The position numbers were made by a program, and so were the translations under genes. From Agrobacterium genomosp. 13 str. CFBP 6927 (GTDB taxonomy: Bacteria > Pseudomonadota > Alphaproteobacteria > Rhizobiales > Rhizobiaceae), in contig LT009757.1 in NCBI GenBank assembly GCA_900012615.1, positions 1,216,195 to 1,280,194 of the forward strand: a stretch of DNA of 64,000 bases. The letters are read 5' to 3'. Positions 1 to 7,384 of the stretch are shown here, piece by piece. The notes beneath the pieces are model-generated. The model saw nothing but the letters and a program-made list of their open reading frames with translations, searched no databases and was not told where the DNA came from. Positions within the stretch are counted from its first letter, which is position 1; each line of letters opens with the position of its first letter.

Positions 1-96
1 GACGCCCAGCCCGGCAAGGGCAAGAAGCCAGGATATGGCGACGACGCTGGTCAGCGCCGTCACGAGCTTGCGGGTCATGCTGGTCGGTCTGGCCAT
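1..96 (-). CDS. Sensor histidine kinase, N-terminal fragment (runs off window)
   Basis: Only the first 32 codons are inside the window. They read as a basic N-terminus (Met-Ala-Arg-Pro, then Arg-Lys) followed by a hydrophobic stretch from about residue 11 that looks like a first membrane segment. The ATG lies 22 bases beyond the stop of the OmpR-type regulator on the same strand, the usual place for a cognate kinase. The kinase identity is inferred from position and the membrane segment alone; no catalytic motif is visible. It probably forms an eptA-regulator-kinase operon, similar in plan to the PmrAB/BasRS systems that control lipid A modification. Confidence 0.55.
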   Translation of the reverse strand, partial: MARPTSMTRKLVTALTSVVAISWLLALAGLGV

Positions 97-118
97 GGCT
101 GCCTGCTTGTAATTCTGA

Positions 119-772
119 CTATCTGATGGTGTAGCCGACGCCGCGCACGGTCTCGACGCGGTCATGGCCGATTTTCTTGCGCAGCCGGCTGATATAGACC
201 TCGACCGTGTTGCTTTCTATTTCCGCGCCGAATTCGTAGAGCGTGTCGTGCAATTGGGCTTTCGAGACGACGGCACCGGGATACTCGACCAGTTTTTCGA
301 GAACGGCCCATTCCCGGGCGCTGAGCGTCTGCGCCGTTCCGTCGACGGTGATATTGCGCGCCACCTGGTTGATTTCGATGCCGGGCAGGCGGATGACCGG
401 GGCCGAGCGACCTTCATAACGCCGGGAGACCGCCAGCATGCGCGCCGAAAGTTCGTTGAGGTCGAAGGGCTTGACCAGATAGTCGTCGGCGCCGGCGTTC
501 AGTCCGGCAATCCGGTCGGAAACCTGATCGTGGGCCGTCAGAATGATCACCGGCGTCGCATCGTCGCGGTTGCGCAGGCCTTGCAACAGGGTGATGCCCT
601 CGCCGTCGGGTAAGCGCATGTCAAGCAGGATCAGGCCATAGGCCATGGTTCGCGTCGCCGCCATGGCGTCGCCCAGCGTCTTGAACCAGTCCACGGCGTG
701 GCCCGCCGCCGCAACATGGTCTCTCAGCGCTTCTCCCAGAACATGATCGTCTTCAACAAGCAGAACCCGCAA
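119..772 (-). CDS. OmpR-family response regulator (PmrA/QseB-like)
   Basis: A 217-residue two-domain regulator. The receiver domain (about 1-115) has the acidic pair D8/D9, phosphoacceptor D51 in LLDMRLPDG, T79 and K101 in VKPF. The C-terminal winged helix (about 125-217) ends in the typical SRLRKKIG...VRGVGYTIR. The start is TTG, supported by an AGGAG motif about eight bases upstream; no in-frame ATG would keep the intact receiver strand. It sits 65 bases downstream of the eptA-type gene and directly upstream of a putative kinase. It most likely controls the phosphoethanolamine transferase in response to an envelope signal. Membership of the OmpR family is clear; equivalence to PmrA is inferred from the neighbour. 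Confidence 0.9.
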   Translation of the reverse strand: MRVLLVEDDHVLGEALRDHVAAAGHAVDWFKTLGDAMAATRTMAYGLILLDMRLPDGEGITLLQGLRNRDDATPVIILTAHDQVSDRIAGLNAGADDYLVKPFDLNELSARMLAVSRRYEGRSAPVIRLPGIEINQVARNITVDGTAQTLSAREWAVLEKLVEYPGAVVSKAQLHDTLYEFGAEIESNTVEVYISRLRKKIGHDRVETVRGVGYTIR

Positions 773-837
773 GACAGCTCCTTTATCGCGTCGTCCTGCG
801 TATCGCTTTCACGGGATAGGCGTCAAGCACTGTGTGT

Positions 838-2514
838 TCAGCTGTTCTGGCGCTGCGTGCAGCCACCGAACACGTCCAGCGAGGGATCGTAGACGGAGGT
901 AGAGACGTTCATCATGCCGAGGATGCTGTGGAAATAATTGTCGTGGGAGCGTCCGCCCTGGGCGGCGCTTTTCGCCAGGCAGGCTTTGTCCAGCCCCATG
1001 GATTTGGCGAAATCGTCGTCGAACCAGACCAGGAAAGGCACATGGGTCTGCTGGTCAGGCGCCAGGAGATAGGGCGCGCCGTGCAGATAGACGCCGTTTT
1101 CGCCGAGCGACTCGCCGTGGTCCGACGCATAGATCATGCCGGTTGCGAGCTTGTCGGAGCGTGCCTTCAGCTTGTCGATCACGGTCGACAGGAAGTGGTC
1201 GGTATAGAGAAGCGTGTTGTCGTAGGAGTTGACGATTTCGGCGTCGGTGCAGTTGCCAAGTTCCGCCGTCCGGCAGTCGGGGGTGAATTTCCGGAATTCG
1301 TCGGTGTAGCGAAGATAATAGGTCGGCCCGTGGCTGCCCATCTGGTGCAGCACGATGACGCTGTCCTTCGTGACATTGTTGAGCCAGGCATCGAGCTTGT
1401 CGAAGAAGATGTCGTCGCGGCATTCTCCGCCGGTACAGAAGCGGCTGTCATTGGTGGAGGGCAGGTCGAAATAGGGAATGCGGTCGGCGACATTCTTGCT
1501 GCCGGTATTGTTGTCCAGCCATGTCGCACCGATGCCGGCATGGACGAGAACATCCATGACGTTTTCGTTGGCGAGCGCCTTGTTGTGGCTGTATTCCGAA
1601 CGCGGAAACTTCGAGAACATGCAGGGAATGGAGATAGCCGTTGCGGTGCCGCAGCTGGTGGTGCTCGGGAAATAGATCACATTGCGTTTGGCGAGTTCCG
1701 GATTGGTGTCGCGCCCATAACCGTTGAGCGAAAAATTCGAGGCGCGGGCGGTCTCACCGGCCACGATGACGGTGATGCGCGGCTTATGGACGCCGCCAAT
1801 TGCGGGAAGAACCTTCGCATCCTTGCCGATGGCGCTGACCTGTATGTCGGCTTCCTTTCCGGCCTGCGTGAAATAGTGGACGGTGGACATGATCGGCGAC
1901 AATGGGTTGACGCTTTTGACGATGTCCTTGTGCTGGCGGATGGCGGTGGTGAACGTCTTGGAATTTGCAAAGCTGATGATGCCGGCGACGCCGAGGCAGA
2001 TGAGAATGCTGATGGTGTTCCATAGGAGCTTGTCGAGGATCGGACGATGCCTGACGCGGACAAACACGATGACGACCGATGGCACCAGCCCGAAGATGGC
2101 GAGATGCCAGAACAGGCCGGGGGTCATCAGATTGCCGGCTTCCGCCGGCGTCGTTTCCACGGCGTTGCGGATCATGTCGCTGTCAATGACGATGCCGTAA
2201 CGGTCAATGAACCAGGAGGCCGCCGCCGCTGCGAAGACTAGGAAGATCAGGAACGGCTTGATGAGGTATTTGGCGGAAAAAATCGTGATGAGGGCGCCGA
2301 AAAGTGCGGCCATCGCAACATAAAGCGAGACGATCGCGACCGGATAGGCGGAAAGATAGGTATGGACCTTCGACCAGAATGTCTGGTTGGTGAAAAACAG
2401 CAGATAGACCCCCGTCAGCAGGCTGAGCGGCACGCTGCCGATTTCCGGACGATATGTTTCAGTTCCTGTCGCTTTCGCCGTAAAAAGAGCCACTGTCAGT
2501 TCCACCAGATCCAT
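838..2514 (-). CDS. eptA: EptA-type lipid A phosphoethanolamine transferase
   Basis: Inner-membrane enzyme that moves phosphoethanolamine from phosphatidylethanolamine to lipid A or core sugar on the periplasmic side. The N-terminal third holds about five hydrophobic segments. The rest is an alkaline-phosphatase-like domain with the family motif CGTATAISIPCMF, whose Thr is the expected nucleophile, a metal-ligand Glu in AGETARASNF, and the metal site SDHGESLGENG. The reading frame is open back to an ATG at 2595, but those first 27 residues are Pro/Ser-rich and unlike the family, so the ATG at 2514 (558 residues) was chosen. Neither start has a good ribosome site, and a GTG slightly inside (near 2496, after GGTGGA) is also possible. 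A direct repeat TGAAAG spaced 14 bases (2612-2631) lies upstream. First gene of the eptA-regulator-kinase operon. Confidence 0.9.
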   Translation of the reverse strand: MDLVELTVALFTAKATGTETYRPEIGSVPLSLLTGVYLLFFTNQTFWSKVHTYLSAYPVAIVSLYVAMAALFGALITIFSAKYLIKPFLIFLVFAAAAASWFIDRYGIVIDSDMIRNAVETTPAEAGNLMTPGLFWHLAIFGLVPSVVIVFVRVRHRPILDKLLWNTISILICLGVAGIISFANSKTFTTAIRQHKDIVKSVNPLSPIMSTVHYFTQAGKEADIQVSAIGKDAKVLPAIGGVHKPRITVIVAGETARASNFSLNGYGRDTNPELAKRNVIYFPSTTSCGTATAISIPCMFSKFPRSEYSHNKALANENVMDVLVHAGIGATWLDNNTGSKNVADRIPYFDLPSTNDSRFCTGGECRDDIFFDKLDAWLNNVTKDSVIVLHQMGSHGPTYYLRYTDEFRKFTPDCRTAELGNCTDAEIVNSYDNTLLYTDHFLSTVIDKLKARSDKLATGMIYASDHGESLGENGVYLHGAPYLLAPDQQTHVPFLVWFDDDFAKSMGLDKACLAKSAAQGGRSHDNYFHSILGMMNVSTSVYDPSLDVFGGCTQRQNS

Positions 2515-2696
2515 ATATGCCGGCGGCAGCAAGGAACGTGTGGAAGCACCCGTCTTCAGGCTGCCGCATGGGCCGATTGATGGCGGATGCGTCATTTAGC
2601 TGACATCAACCTGAAAGCTTTGTCATGAAAGTGTCACATAATGCCGTGGCACCCGGTGCTATTCAAACCGATGCTCAGACGACGGCATGATACCAC

Positions 2697-2960
2697 TTAA
2701 TTCAGTCCGATGATGCCCGTTGCGGTGGTGCGCGTTGAAAATACGCGTGTGGCTCTAACCGGCAGCAGGCTGCCTGCGGGCAGGTTCTGGAAGGTCACGG
2801 TCGCCCCGGAAAGCAGGGTAAGGCAGAGCTGCCCGCCATTGCCGACATAAATCGCGCGTGTGGGAGAGGGAAGCGGGTTGGTATCGTCCGGAACGATGTC
2901 GAAACCGTTGGACGCCGGCGATTCCAGGCCGGCGGCATAGTGTGTGTAAATCTCAGCCAT
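2697..2960 (-). CDS. Orphan spike base protein, RCAP_Rcc01079-like (GTA/phage type)
   Basis: An 87-residue protein. The middle has the pattern 'alpha-beta YVG...G.L.L.L..G..VTFQNLPAGSLLPVRATRV' and the end reads FSTRTTATGIIGL, which I recognise as the signature of small spike-base proteins first named from the Rhodobacter gene transfer agent and common in rhizobial phages. The ATG at 2960 follows GGAGA at five bases; the frame is open further upstream, but that part looks like noise. No other capsid, tail or integrase gene lies nearby, so this is an isolated copy between eptA and a LysR gene. It may be a phage remnant or a domesticated surface component. Family assignment is by remembered motif, not by search. 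Confidence 0.65.
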   Translation of the reverse strand: MAEIYTHYAAGLESPASNGFDIVPDDTNPLPSPTRAIYVGNGGQLCLTLLSGATVTFQNLPAGSLLPVRATRVFSTRTTATGIIGLN

Positions 2961-3131
2961 TGCTGTCTCCGGTAAAACAAACCTGCCGTGAATATACGGC
3001 CTTGCGGGCGGGAGGGGACGAGCGGGGACGACGGATGTCGCGCGGGATGCGAGGACTGCGCCGTCTTGTCCGGGGAAGCGGATATTGTCTGTGTGTTCAC
3101 ATGCGGTTGGCTGCAATGGCCTATGGTCACC

Positions 3132-3160
3132 AAATCCGCCAGATGGCCTGTGGCGGATTT
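3132..3160. terminator. Hairpin downstream of the LysR gene
   Basis: A perfect 10-base inverted repeat (AAATCCGCCA / TGGCGGATTT) with a nine-base loop. The T run (ATTTTTC) is on the plus strand, so as a classic terminator it would work better for plus-strand transcription. It lies 60 bases beyond the stop of the minus-strand LysR gene and probably ends that message too. The rest of 2961-3219 shows nothing further. Confidence 0.5.
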
Positions 3161-3219
3161 TTCGTCCACGGCATCGTTCCAAACGGCTTGGCGTTCCCAT
3201 CCGGGCGGAGGCCTCCGCC

Positions 3220-4131
3220 TCAGTTCCGGGCGTGGAGAATGAAGGCCCTGACGGCCGGAGAAGCCTCTGTTTTCCGGTGAGCGATTGCGAGGTCGGAGGT
3301 TGCAGAACTTGCCGCAAGCGGCACGTAACGCACCCCCGGAAGCCGAAGGCAATCGAGCGAGCGCGGCACCAGCGCGACGCCGAGGCCGATAGCCACCATG
3401 CTGGCTATGGTGGTGTAGTCCCGGCCTTCCGGGCTGATGGAAGGCTGGAACCCGGCTTCGTTGCAGGCTTCTATCGTATTGTAGTGAAAGCCGACATCCG
3501 GCGGCTGTCGCGGGGTGATGAAGGTTTCTGCGGCGAGGTTCCTGAGATCGATCTGGCGCGCAAAGGCCAGCGGATGATTTTCCGGCAAGGCGGCCATCAA
3601 CGGCTCACGCAGGACCACATGGGCCGCAACACCTTCCGGAATGGGCGCCGGTGGACGGATGAAGGCGAAATCGAGATTGCCGTCGGCGATCTTGGCCAGT
3701 TGCAGTCGCATCTCCATTTCGATGAGCTGCAGTTCCACATCGGGATGAGAGGCGCGGAAACTGGAGATCGACCGGATGAGCAGGCCGGAATAAGCGGCCG
3801 AGGCAACATAACCGATGGAAATCCGGCCGGTTTCACCACGGTCGACACGCTTCAGCGCCGCAAGCGTCGCTTCGGCATTGGCAAGAATTTTCCGGGCGTC
3901 TTCGTAGAGAAGCTGGCCGGGCGTGGTCAGCTTCACCGAGCGGCGCGTCCGGTCCAAGAGCGGCATGCCGACAATGTCCTCAAGCGCCATGATCTGCTGG
4001 CTAAGCCCCGGCTGGGCAATGCCGAGGCGGGCGGCGGCGCGCTCGAAATTGCGCTCATCCACCAGCACGGTGAAATAGCGCAGGTGTCGCAATTCGAATG
4101 TCTCAGCCCGGCTTGCCGGTTTCCTGCCCAT
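3220..4131 (-). CDS. LysR-family transcriptional regulator
   Basis: A 303-residue regulator with the N-terminal winged helix-turn-helix typical of LysR proteins (about residues 13-72: LRYFTVLVDERNFERAAARLGIAQPGLSQQI, written here in two parts: LRYFTVLVDERNF and ERAAARLGIAQPGLSQQI). The C-terminal part is a substrate-binding fold, including the IGYVASAAYSGL strand and the ITPRQPP loop, and resembles the CbnR/CatR/BenM subgroup of aromatic-acid sensors. It is divergent from the TonB-dependent receptor with about 190 bases between starts, so it may regulate that operon, itself, or both. An AT-rich dyad sits about 20 bases upstream of its start. The inducer is unknown. A LysR protein is not the usual iron regulator in rhizobia (RirA and Irr are), so a link to siderophore uptake is inference. 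Confidence 0.9.
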   Translation of the reverse strand: MGRKPASRAETFELRHLRYFTVLVDERNFERAAARLGIAQPGLSQQIMALEDIVGMPLLDRTRRSVKLTTPGQLLYEDARKILANAEATLAALKRVDRGETGRISIGYVASAAYSGLLIRSISSFRASHPDVELQLIEMEMRLQLAKIADGNLDFAFIRPPAPIPEGVAAHVVLREPLMAALPENHPLAFARQIDLRNLAAETFITPRQPPDVGFHYNTIEACNEAGFQPSISPEGRDYTTIASMVAIGLGVALVPRSLDCLRLPGVRYVPLAASSATSDLAIAHRKTEASPAVRAFILHARN

Positions 4132-4151
4132 CGCATGGCCTTTTTAGCAGA

Positions 4152-4166
4152 TTTGAATAATTCCAA
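4152..4166. promoter_or_regulatory. AT-rich dyad in the lysR/receptor intergenic region
   Basis: TTTGAATAATTCCAA is a near-perfect dyad (one mismatch around a central A). It fits the LysR T-N11-A pattern and also shares the GAA-N3-TTC core of the rhizobial Irr (ICE) box. It lies 21 bases upstream of the LysR start and about 155 bases upstream of the receptor start. Either reading is speculative. Confidence 0.35.
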
Positions 4167-4224
4167 GCTATTATCTGTCGGTATTTTCATAATCAATACT
4201 TCTGAAAAAAACCGCCTGCGCTTA

Positions 4225-4254
4225 TTGGATCACAATCTGCACCTTGCGTAATAA
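4225..4254 (+). promoter_or_regulatory. Candidate sigma-70 promoter for the siderophore receptor operon
   Basis: TTGGAT and TAATAA separated by 18 bases, with the -10 element ending about 66 bases before the chosen GTG start of the receptor. The surrounding region 4140-4290 is clearly more AT-rich than the flanking genes. Confidence 0.35.
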
Positions 4255-4320
4255 GATGAGTTAAATTCTCCAGAAAAATATCCGCCTTGATGGCGGCGCG
4301 GGTGATAAAGGGTTTTGGCG

Positions 4321-6453
4321 GTGCAGGGAAAGACCAAACACATTTCCATTCTGGCGGGCGGTTGCGCCGCCATAGCCTATGTGGCGTTTTTGTCCTCCAG
4401 TGCTGCCCTCGCGCAGGAGGCCGGCACGACGGTGCTGCGGACGATTACCGTGGAGGGCGTTGGAAAACAGGACCCCAAAGCCCCCGTAAAGGGCTATGTG
4501 GCGAAAACCAGCGCCAGTGCCACCAAGACGGGACGGTCCCTGATCGAGACGCCGCAGTCAGTTTCCGTCATCACCAAAGACCAGATGGATGCGCAGAACG
4601 TCCGCAATCTCAGCGAGGCGCTGAATTATGTTCCCGGCGTCGTCGCGCAGCCTTCGGGTTCCGATCCGCGTTTCGATGCGCCGCGCATTCGCGGATTTGC
4701 GGGAAACCAGCTGCAGTTTCTCAACGGCCTTCGACTGATGCGCACGGCGGGAGCGCCGTCCTATGAGGTCTATGGTCTGGAACGTGTGGAGGTTATTCGC
4801 GGGCCGGCTTCGGTGCTTTATGGCCAGGGCAACCCCGGCGGCCTCATCAATCTTATCAGCAAGCGGCCGACCTTCGAGCGTTTCGGCGAAGTGGGCGCGC
4901 AGATCGGCAGCTTCGATTATTACCAGTCGATGTTCGATATTGGCGGGCCGGTGGCGGATAGCGACAGCCTTGCCTATCGTCTGACCGGGGTTGCCCGCAA
5001 TGCCCATGCGCAGACGGACAATCTGCAGAACGACCGTTATTTCATCGCGCCGGCGCTCACATGGCAGCCTGATGAGGATACGAAGCTGACGGTCCTTGCT
5101 TCCTATCAGCACGACAATCCGAGCTCGCCGTCCGGCCTTCCGCCAGCACTCACCTTTTCCCGGCCGGGCAATATGCTGGACCGCAGCTTTTATGTCGGTG
5201 ATCCGTCTTTCGATACGTCAAACCGCAAGTTCACCAATATAGGCTACGAATTCGAGCATCGTTTCGACGAGACCTTCACCTTCCGGCAAAATGCGCGTTA
5301 TTCCAATTTCGACTGGTCCTACCGCGCGCTTGGCATGTCCTCGACCAATAGCGGCATGATCGGCAATCTCATCCGCCGCAATGCGACCTTCCAGGACGAA
5401 TTGCTGAACACCTTCAATATCGACAACAGCCTCCAGGCCGATTTCTCGACAGGCCCGGTTGATCATACTCTGCTTGTCGGACTGGATTATCGCTATTTCG
5501 ACAATAACGTAAAAACCGAATTCTGGGCGGCGACGCCGCTTGATCCCGTCAATCCGGTTTATGGCGGGCCGATCAGCCTGACCTCGCGCACGCTTTATGC
5601 CGATGTGAAAACCGACATATCCCAGATCGGCCTTTATGCGCAGGATGAGATTTCCTACGAAAACTGGCGGGTCACCGCCGGCCTGCGGCAGGATTGGGCA
5701 AGCACAAGCGGCACGACCTTCAACGGAACGACCTATCGATCGCTGGACAAGGACGACCACAAGCTGACCGGCCGCGTCGGCGTCAGCTATCTCTTCGAGG
5801 GCGGCATCGCGCCCTATGTCAGCTACGCGACTTCGTTCGAGCCGGTGCCGCAACCGGCTGTCGGCGATGCGCCGAAGCCGACCACCGGCGAACAGTGGGA
5901 AGCCGGCGTCAAATATCAGCCTGATGGATTCGACGGTTTCTTCTCGGCCGCAATCTATGATCTGAAGCAGAAGAACGTCACGACGACTGTCGGCGGCGTG
6001 ACGCAGCAGATGGATGAGGCGCATGTGAAAGGCCTCGAACTGGAAGGCGTCGCAAGCCTGACCGACAGGCTCGATCTGCGAGCAGCCTATACCTACATGG
6101 ACAGTGAAGTCGCAGGGCGAGTCAATAATGGCAAGGAACTCGACAATGCGCCCCGGCACGCCGCAAGCCTCTGGCTCGATTACACTTTCGCGGAGGATAC
6201 GGCGCTTGAGGGCTTCGGCATTGGCGGCGGCGTCCGTTATGTCGGAAAGCGCTATGGCGATGCGGCCAACGCCTTCGAGATGAAGGGGCTGGCCCTGCTC
6301 GATCTCGGCGTGCATTACGAGAAGAACGGCTACCGTGCCTCGCTTCTCGTGCAAAACTTGACTGATAAAGAATATATTTCTAGTTGCTCCACTTTCGGAT
6401 GCTATTACGGTGACGGCAGAACCGTTATGGGCAAGCTGACCTATCGTTGGTGA
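4321..6453 (+). CDS. TonB-dependent siderophore receptor (FhuA/FoxA type)
   Basis: Outer-membrane gated channel for ferric siderophore uptake, about 710 residues. A signal peptide covers roughly the first 33 residues (hydrophobic AAIAYVAFLSSSAALA, cleavage near AQEA). The plug domain follows (SLIETPQSVSVITKDQM, then LNYVPGVVAQPSG and ERVEVIRGPASVLYGQGNPGG, the usual FhuA-family plug text) and then a 22-strand barrel ending in the aromatic terminus YRW. GTG at 4321 was chosen because AAAGGG lies eight bases upstream; the in-frame TTG at 4315 would be only two bases from it. It leads an operon with binding protein, permease and ATPase, giving the order A-D-B-C. The ligand is probably a hydroxamate siderophore, judging by receptor subgroup and FhuD-like partner; this is not provable here. 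Confidence 0.92.
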   Translation: MQGKTKHISILAGGCAAIAYVAFLSSSAALAQEAGTTVLRTITVEGVGKQDPKAPVKGYVAKTSASATKTGRSLIETPQSVSVITKDQMDAQNVRNLSEALNYVPGVVAQPSGSDPRFDAPRIRGFAGNQLQFLNGLRLMRTAGAPSYEVYGLERVEVIRGPASVLYGQGNPGGLINLISKRPTFERFGEVGAQIGSFDYYQSMFDIGGPVADSDSLAYRLTGVARNAHAQTDNLQNDRYFIAPALTWQPDEDTKLTVLASYQHDNPSSPSGLPPALTFSRPGNMLDRSFYVGDPSFDTSNRKFTNIGYEFEHRFDETFTFRQNARYSNFDWSYRALGMSSTNSGMIGNLIRRNATFQDELLNTFNIDNSLQADFSTGPVDHTLLVGLDYRYFDNNVKTEFWAATPLDPVNPVYGGPISLTSRTLYADVKTDISQIGLYAQDEISYENWRVTAGLRQDWASTSGTTFNGTTYRSLDKDDHKLTGRVGVSYLFEGGIAPYVSYATSFEPVPQPAVGDAPKPTTGEQWEAGVKYQPDGFDGFFSAAIYDLKQKNVTTTVGGVTQQMDEAHVKGLELEGVASLTDRLDLRAAYTYMDSEVAGRVNNGKELDNAPRHAASLWLDYTFAEDTALEGFGIGGGVRYVGKRYGDAANAFEMKGLALLDLGVHYEKNGYRASLLVQNLTDKEYISSCSTFGCYYGDGRTVMGKLTYRW

Positions 6454-6481
6454 CGCCATATCAAAGTGAAGCAGCAGGGGC

Positions 6482-7384
6482 ATGACGCGTAAGGATCGAT
6501 GGATGTCCCCCCTTTGGGGGAGGCGGGAGTTTTTAGGCCTGCTCGCCGCTTCGGCTCTTGCCGGCAAGGCGCGGGCGGCGGCGACGCCGCGCATCGCCGC
6601 CATCGACTGGGCCATGCTGGAAACATCCGTTGCGCTCGGCGTCATGCCGGTGGCGGCGACCGAGCTCATCCAGTTCCGCGCCGGCGCGGTCGAGCCGGAA
6701 ATTCCCGAGACCGTTGCCGATCTCGGCCTGCGCGGTGCGCCGAATTTCGAGTTGCTGCAACTGACCCGGCCGGACCTCATTCTCATCTCGCCTTTCTACA
6801 CCCGTTACACCGGCAGGCTGGAAGCCATAGCGCCGGTGTTTTCGCTGCCGTTTTACGTGAAGGGCGAGCCGCCATTTGCAAAGGCGCTTGCCGCAGTCTC
6901 GTCCCTTGGCGAAAAGCTCGGCCGGACTGAGGAAGCGCGAAAGGTTCTGGACGAGACAAACCAGGCGCTGCAAGCCATGCGCGTGCGCCTCGAAGCCTTT
7001 GCTACGCGGCCGACCTATGTGATCAACATTGGTGATGCCCGGCATTTTCGTGCCTTCGGTAAAGACAGCATGTTCGGTGATATTCTTGGCAGGCTGGGTC
7101 TCACCAATGCCTGGGCGGATCGTTCGCAATTCACCTTCGCCGCCCCCGTCCCGCTCGAAAATCTCGCGGGCTCGCCCGATGCGCGCATCGTCATCGTTTC
7201 CGATATTCCGGTCGAGGCCCGCGAGAGCCTGCGCAACAGCGCCATCTGGCGCGCGCTGCCTGCCGTGCGGGAAAATCGCGTGGTCACGCTCGGCAATGTC
7301 AGCCCCTATGGCGGCATCACCGCCGGCATGCGTTTCGCACGGCTTCTGACCGAGGCTCTGACGATACGGGGGGAAGCATTGTGA
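6482..7384 (+). CDS. fhuD: Periplasmic iron-siderophore binding protein (FhuD-like)
   Basis: A 300-residue class III binding protein that delivers ferric siderophore to the FhuB-like permease. The N-terminus carries a twin-arginine motif (GRREFLGLLAAS), indicating Tat export like other FhuD proteins, with cleavage near residue 33 (ARAA). The mature part has the FhuD layout: RIAAIDWAMLETSVALG at the front, the DLGLRGAPNFELLQLTRPDLI segment, a long linking helix and a C-terminal lobe with VVTLGNVSPYGGITAG. ATG at 6482 follows AGGGG closely; ATG at 6503 is an alternative that keeps the Tat motif. It overlaps the next gene by four bases. Periplasmic binding protein identity is secure; hydroxamate specificity is inferred. 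Confidence 0.88.
   Translation: MTRKDRWMSPLWGRREFLGLLAASALAGKARAAATPRIAAIDWAMLETSVALGVMPVAATELIQFRAGAVEPEIPETVADLGLRGAPNFELLQLTRPDLILISPFYTRYTGRLEAIAPVFSLPFYVKGEPPFAKALAAVSSLGEKLGRTEEARKVLDETNQALQAMRVRLEAFATRPTYVINIGDARHFRAFGKDSMFGDILGRLGLTNAWADRSQFTFAAPVPLENLAGSPDARIVIVSDIPVEARESLRNSAIWRALPAVRENRVVTLGNVSPYGGITAGMRFARLLTEALTIRGEAL

Noticed and set aside
832-2025. 397-codon plus-strand open frame opposite eptA
   Set aside because: It is antisense to a clear EptA-family gene, has no recognisable domain and reads like reversed codon bias of high-GC DNA.
2612-2631. PmrA box upstream of eptA
   Set aside because: The TGAAAG direct repeat has a 14-base period, whereas PmrA-type boxes have about 11; kept only as a note.
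2697-3317. Prophage or GTA cluster
   Set aside because: Only the spike base gene is phage-like; no capsid, terminase, tail or integrase gene is present within several kilobases.
3085-4251. 388-codon plus-strand open frame opposite the LysR gene
   Set aside because: Antisense to an intact LysR gene, with no ribosome site or family text.
5218-6786. 522-codon minus-strand open frame opposite the receptor gene
   Set aside because: Shadow of the TonB-dependent receptor and FhuD genes; it spans both and has no domain.
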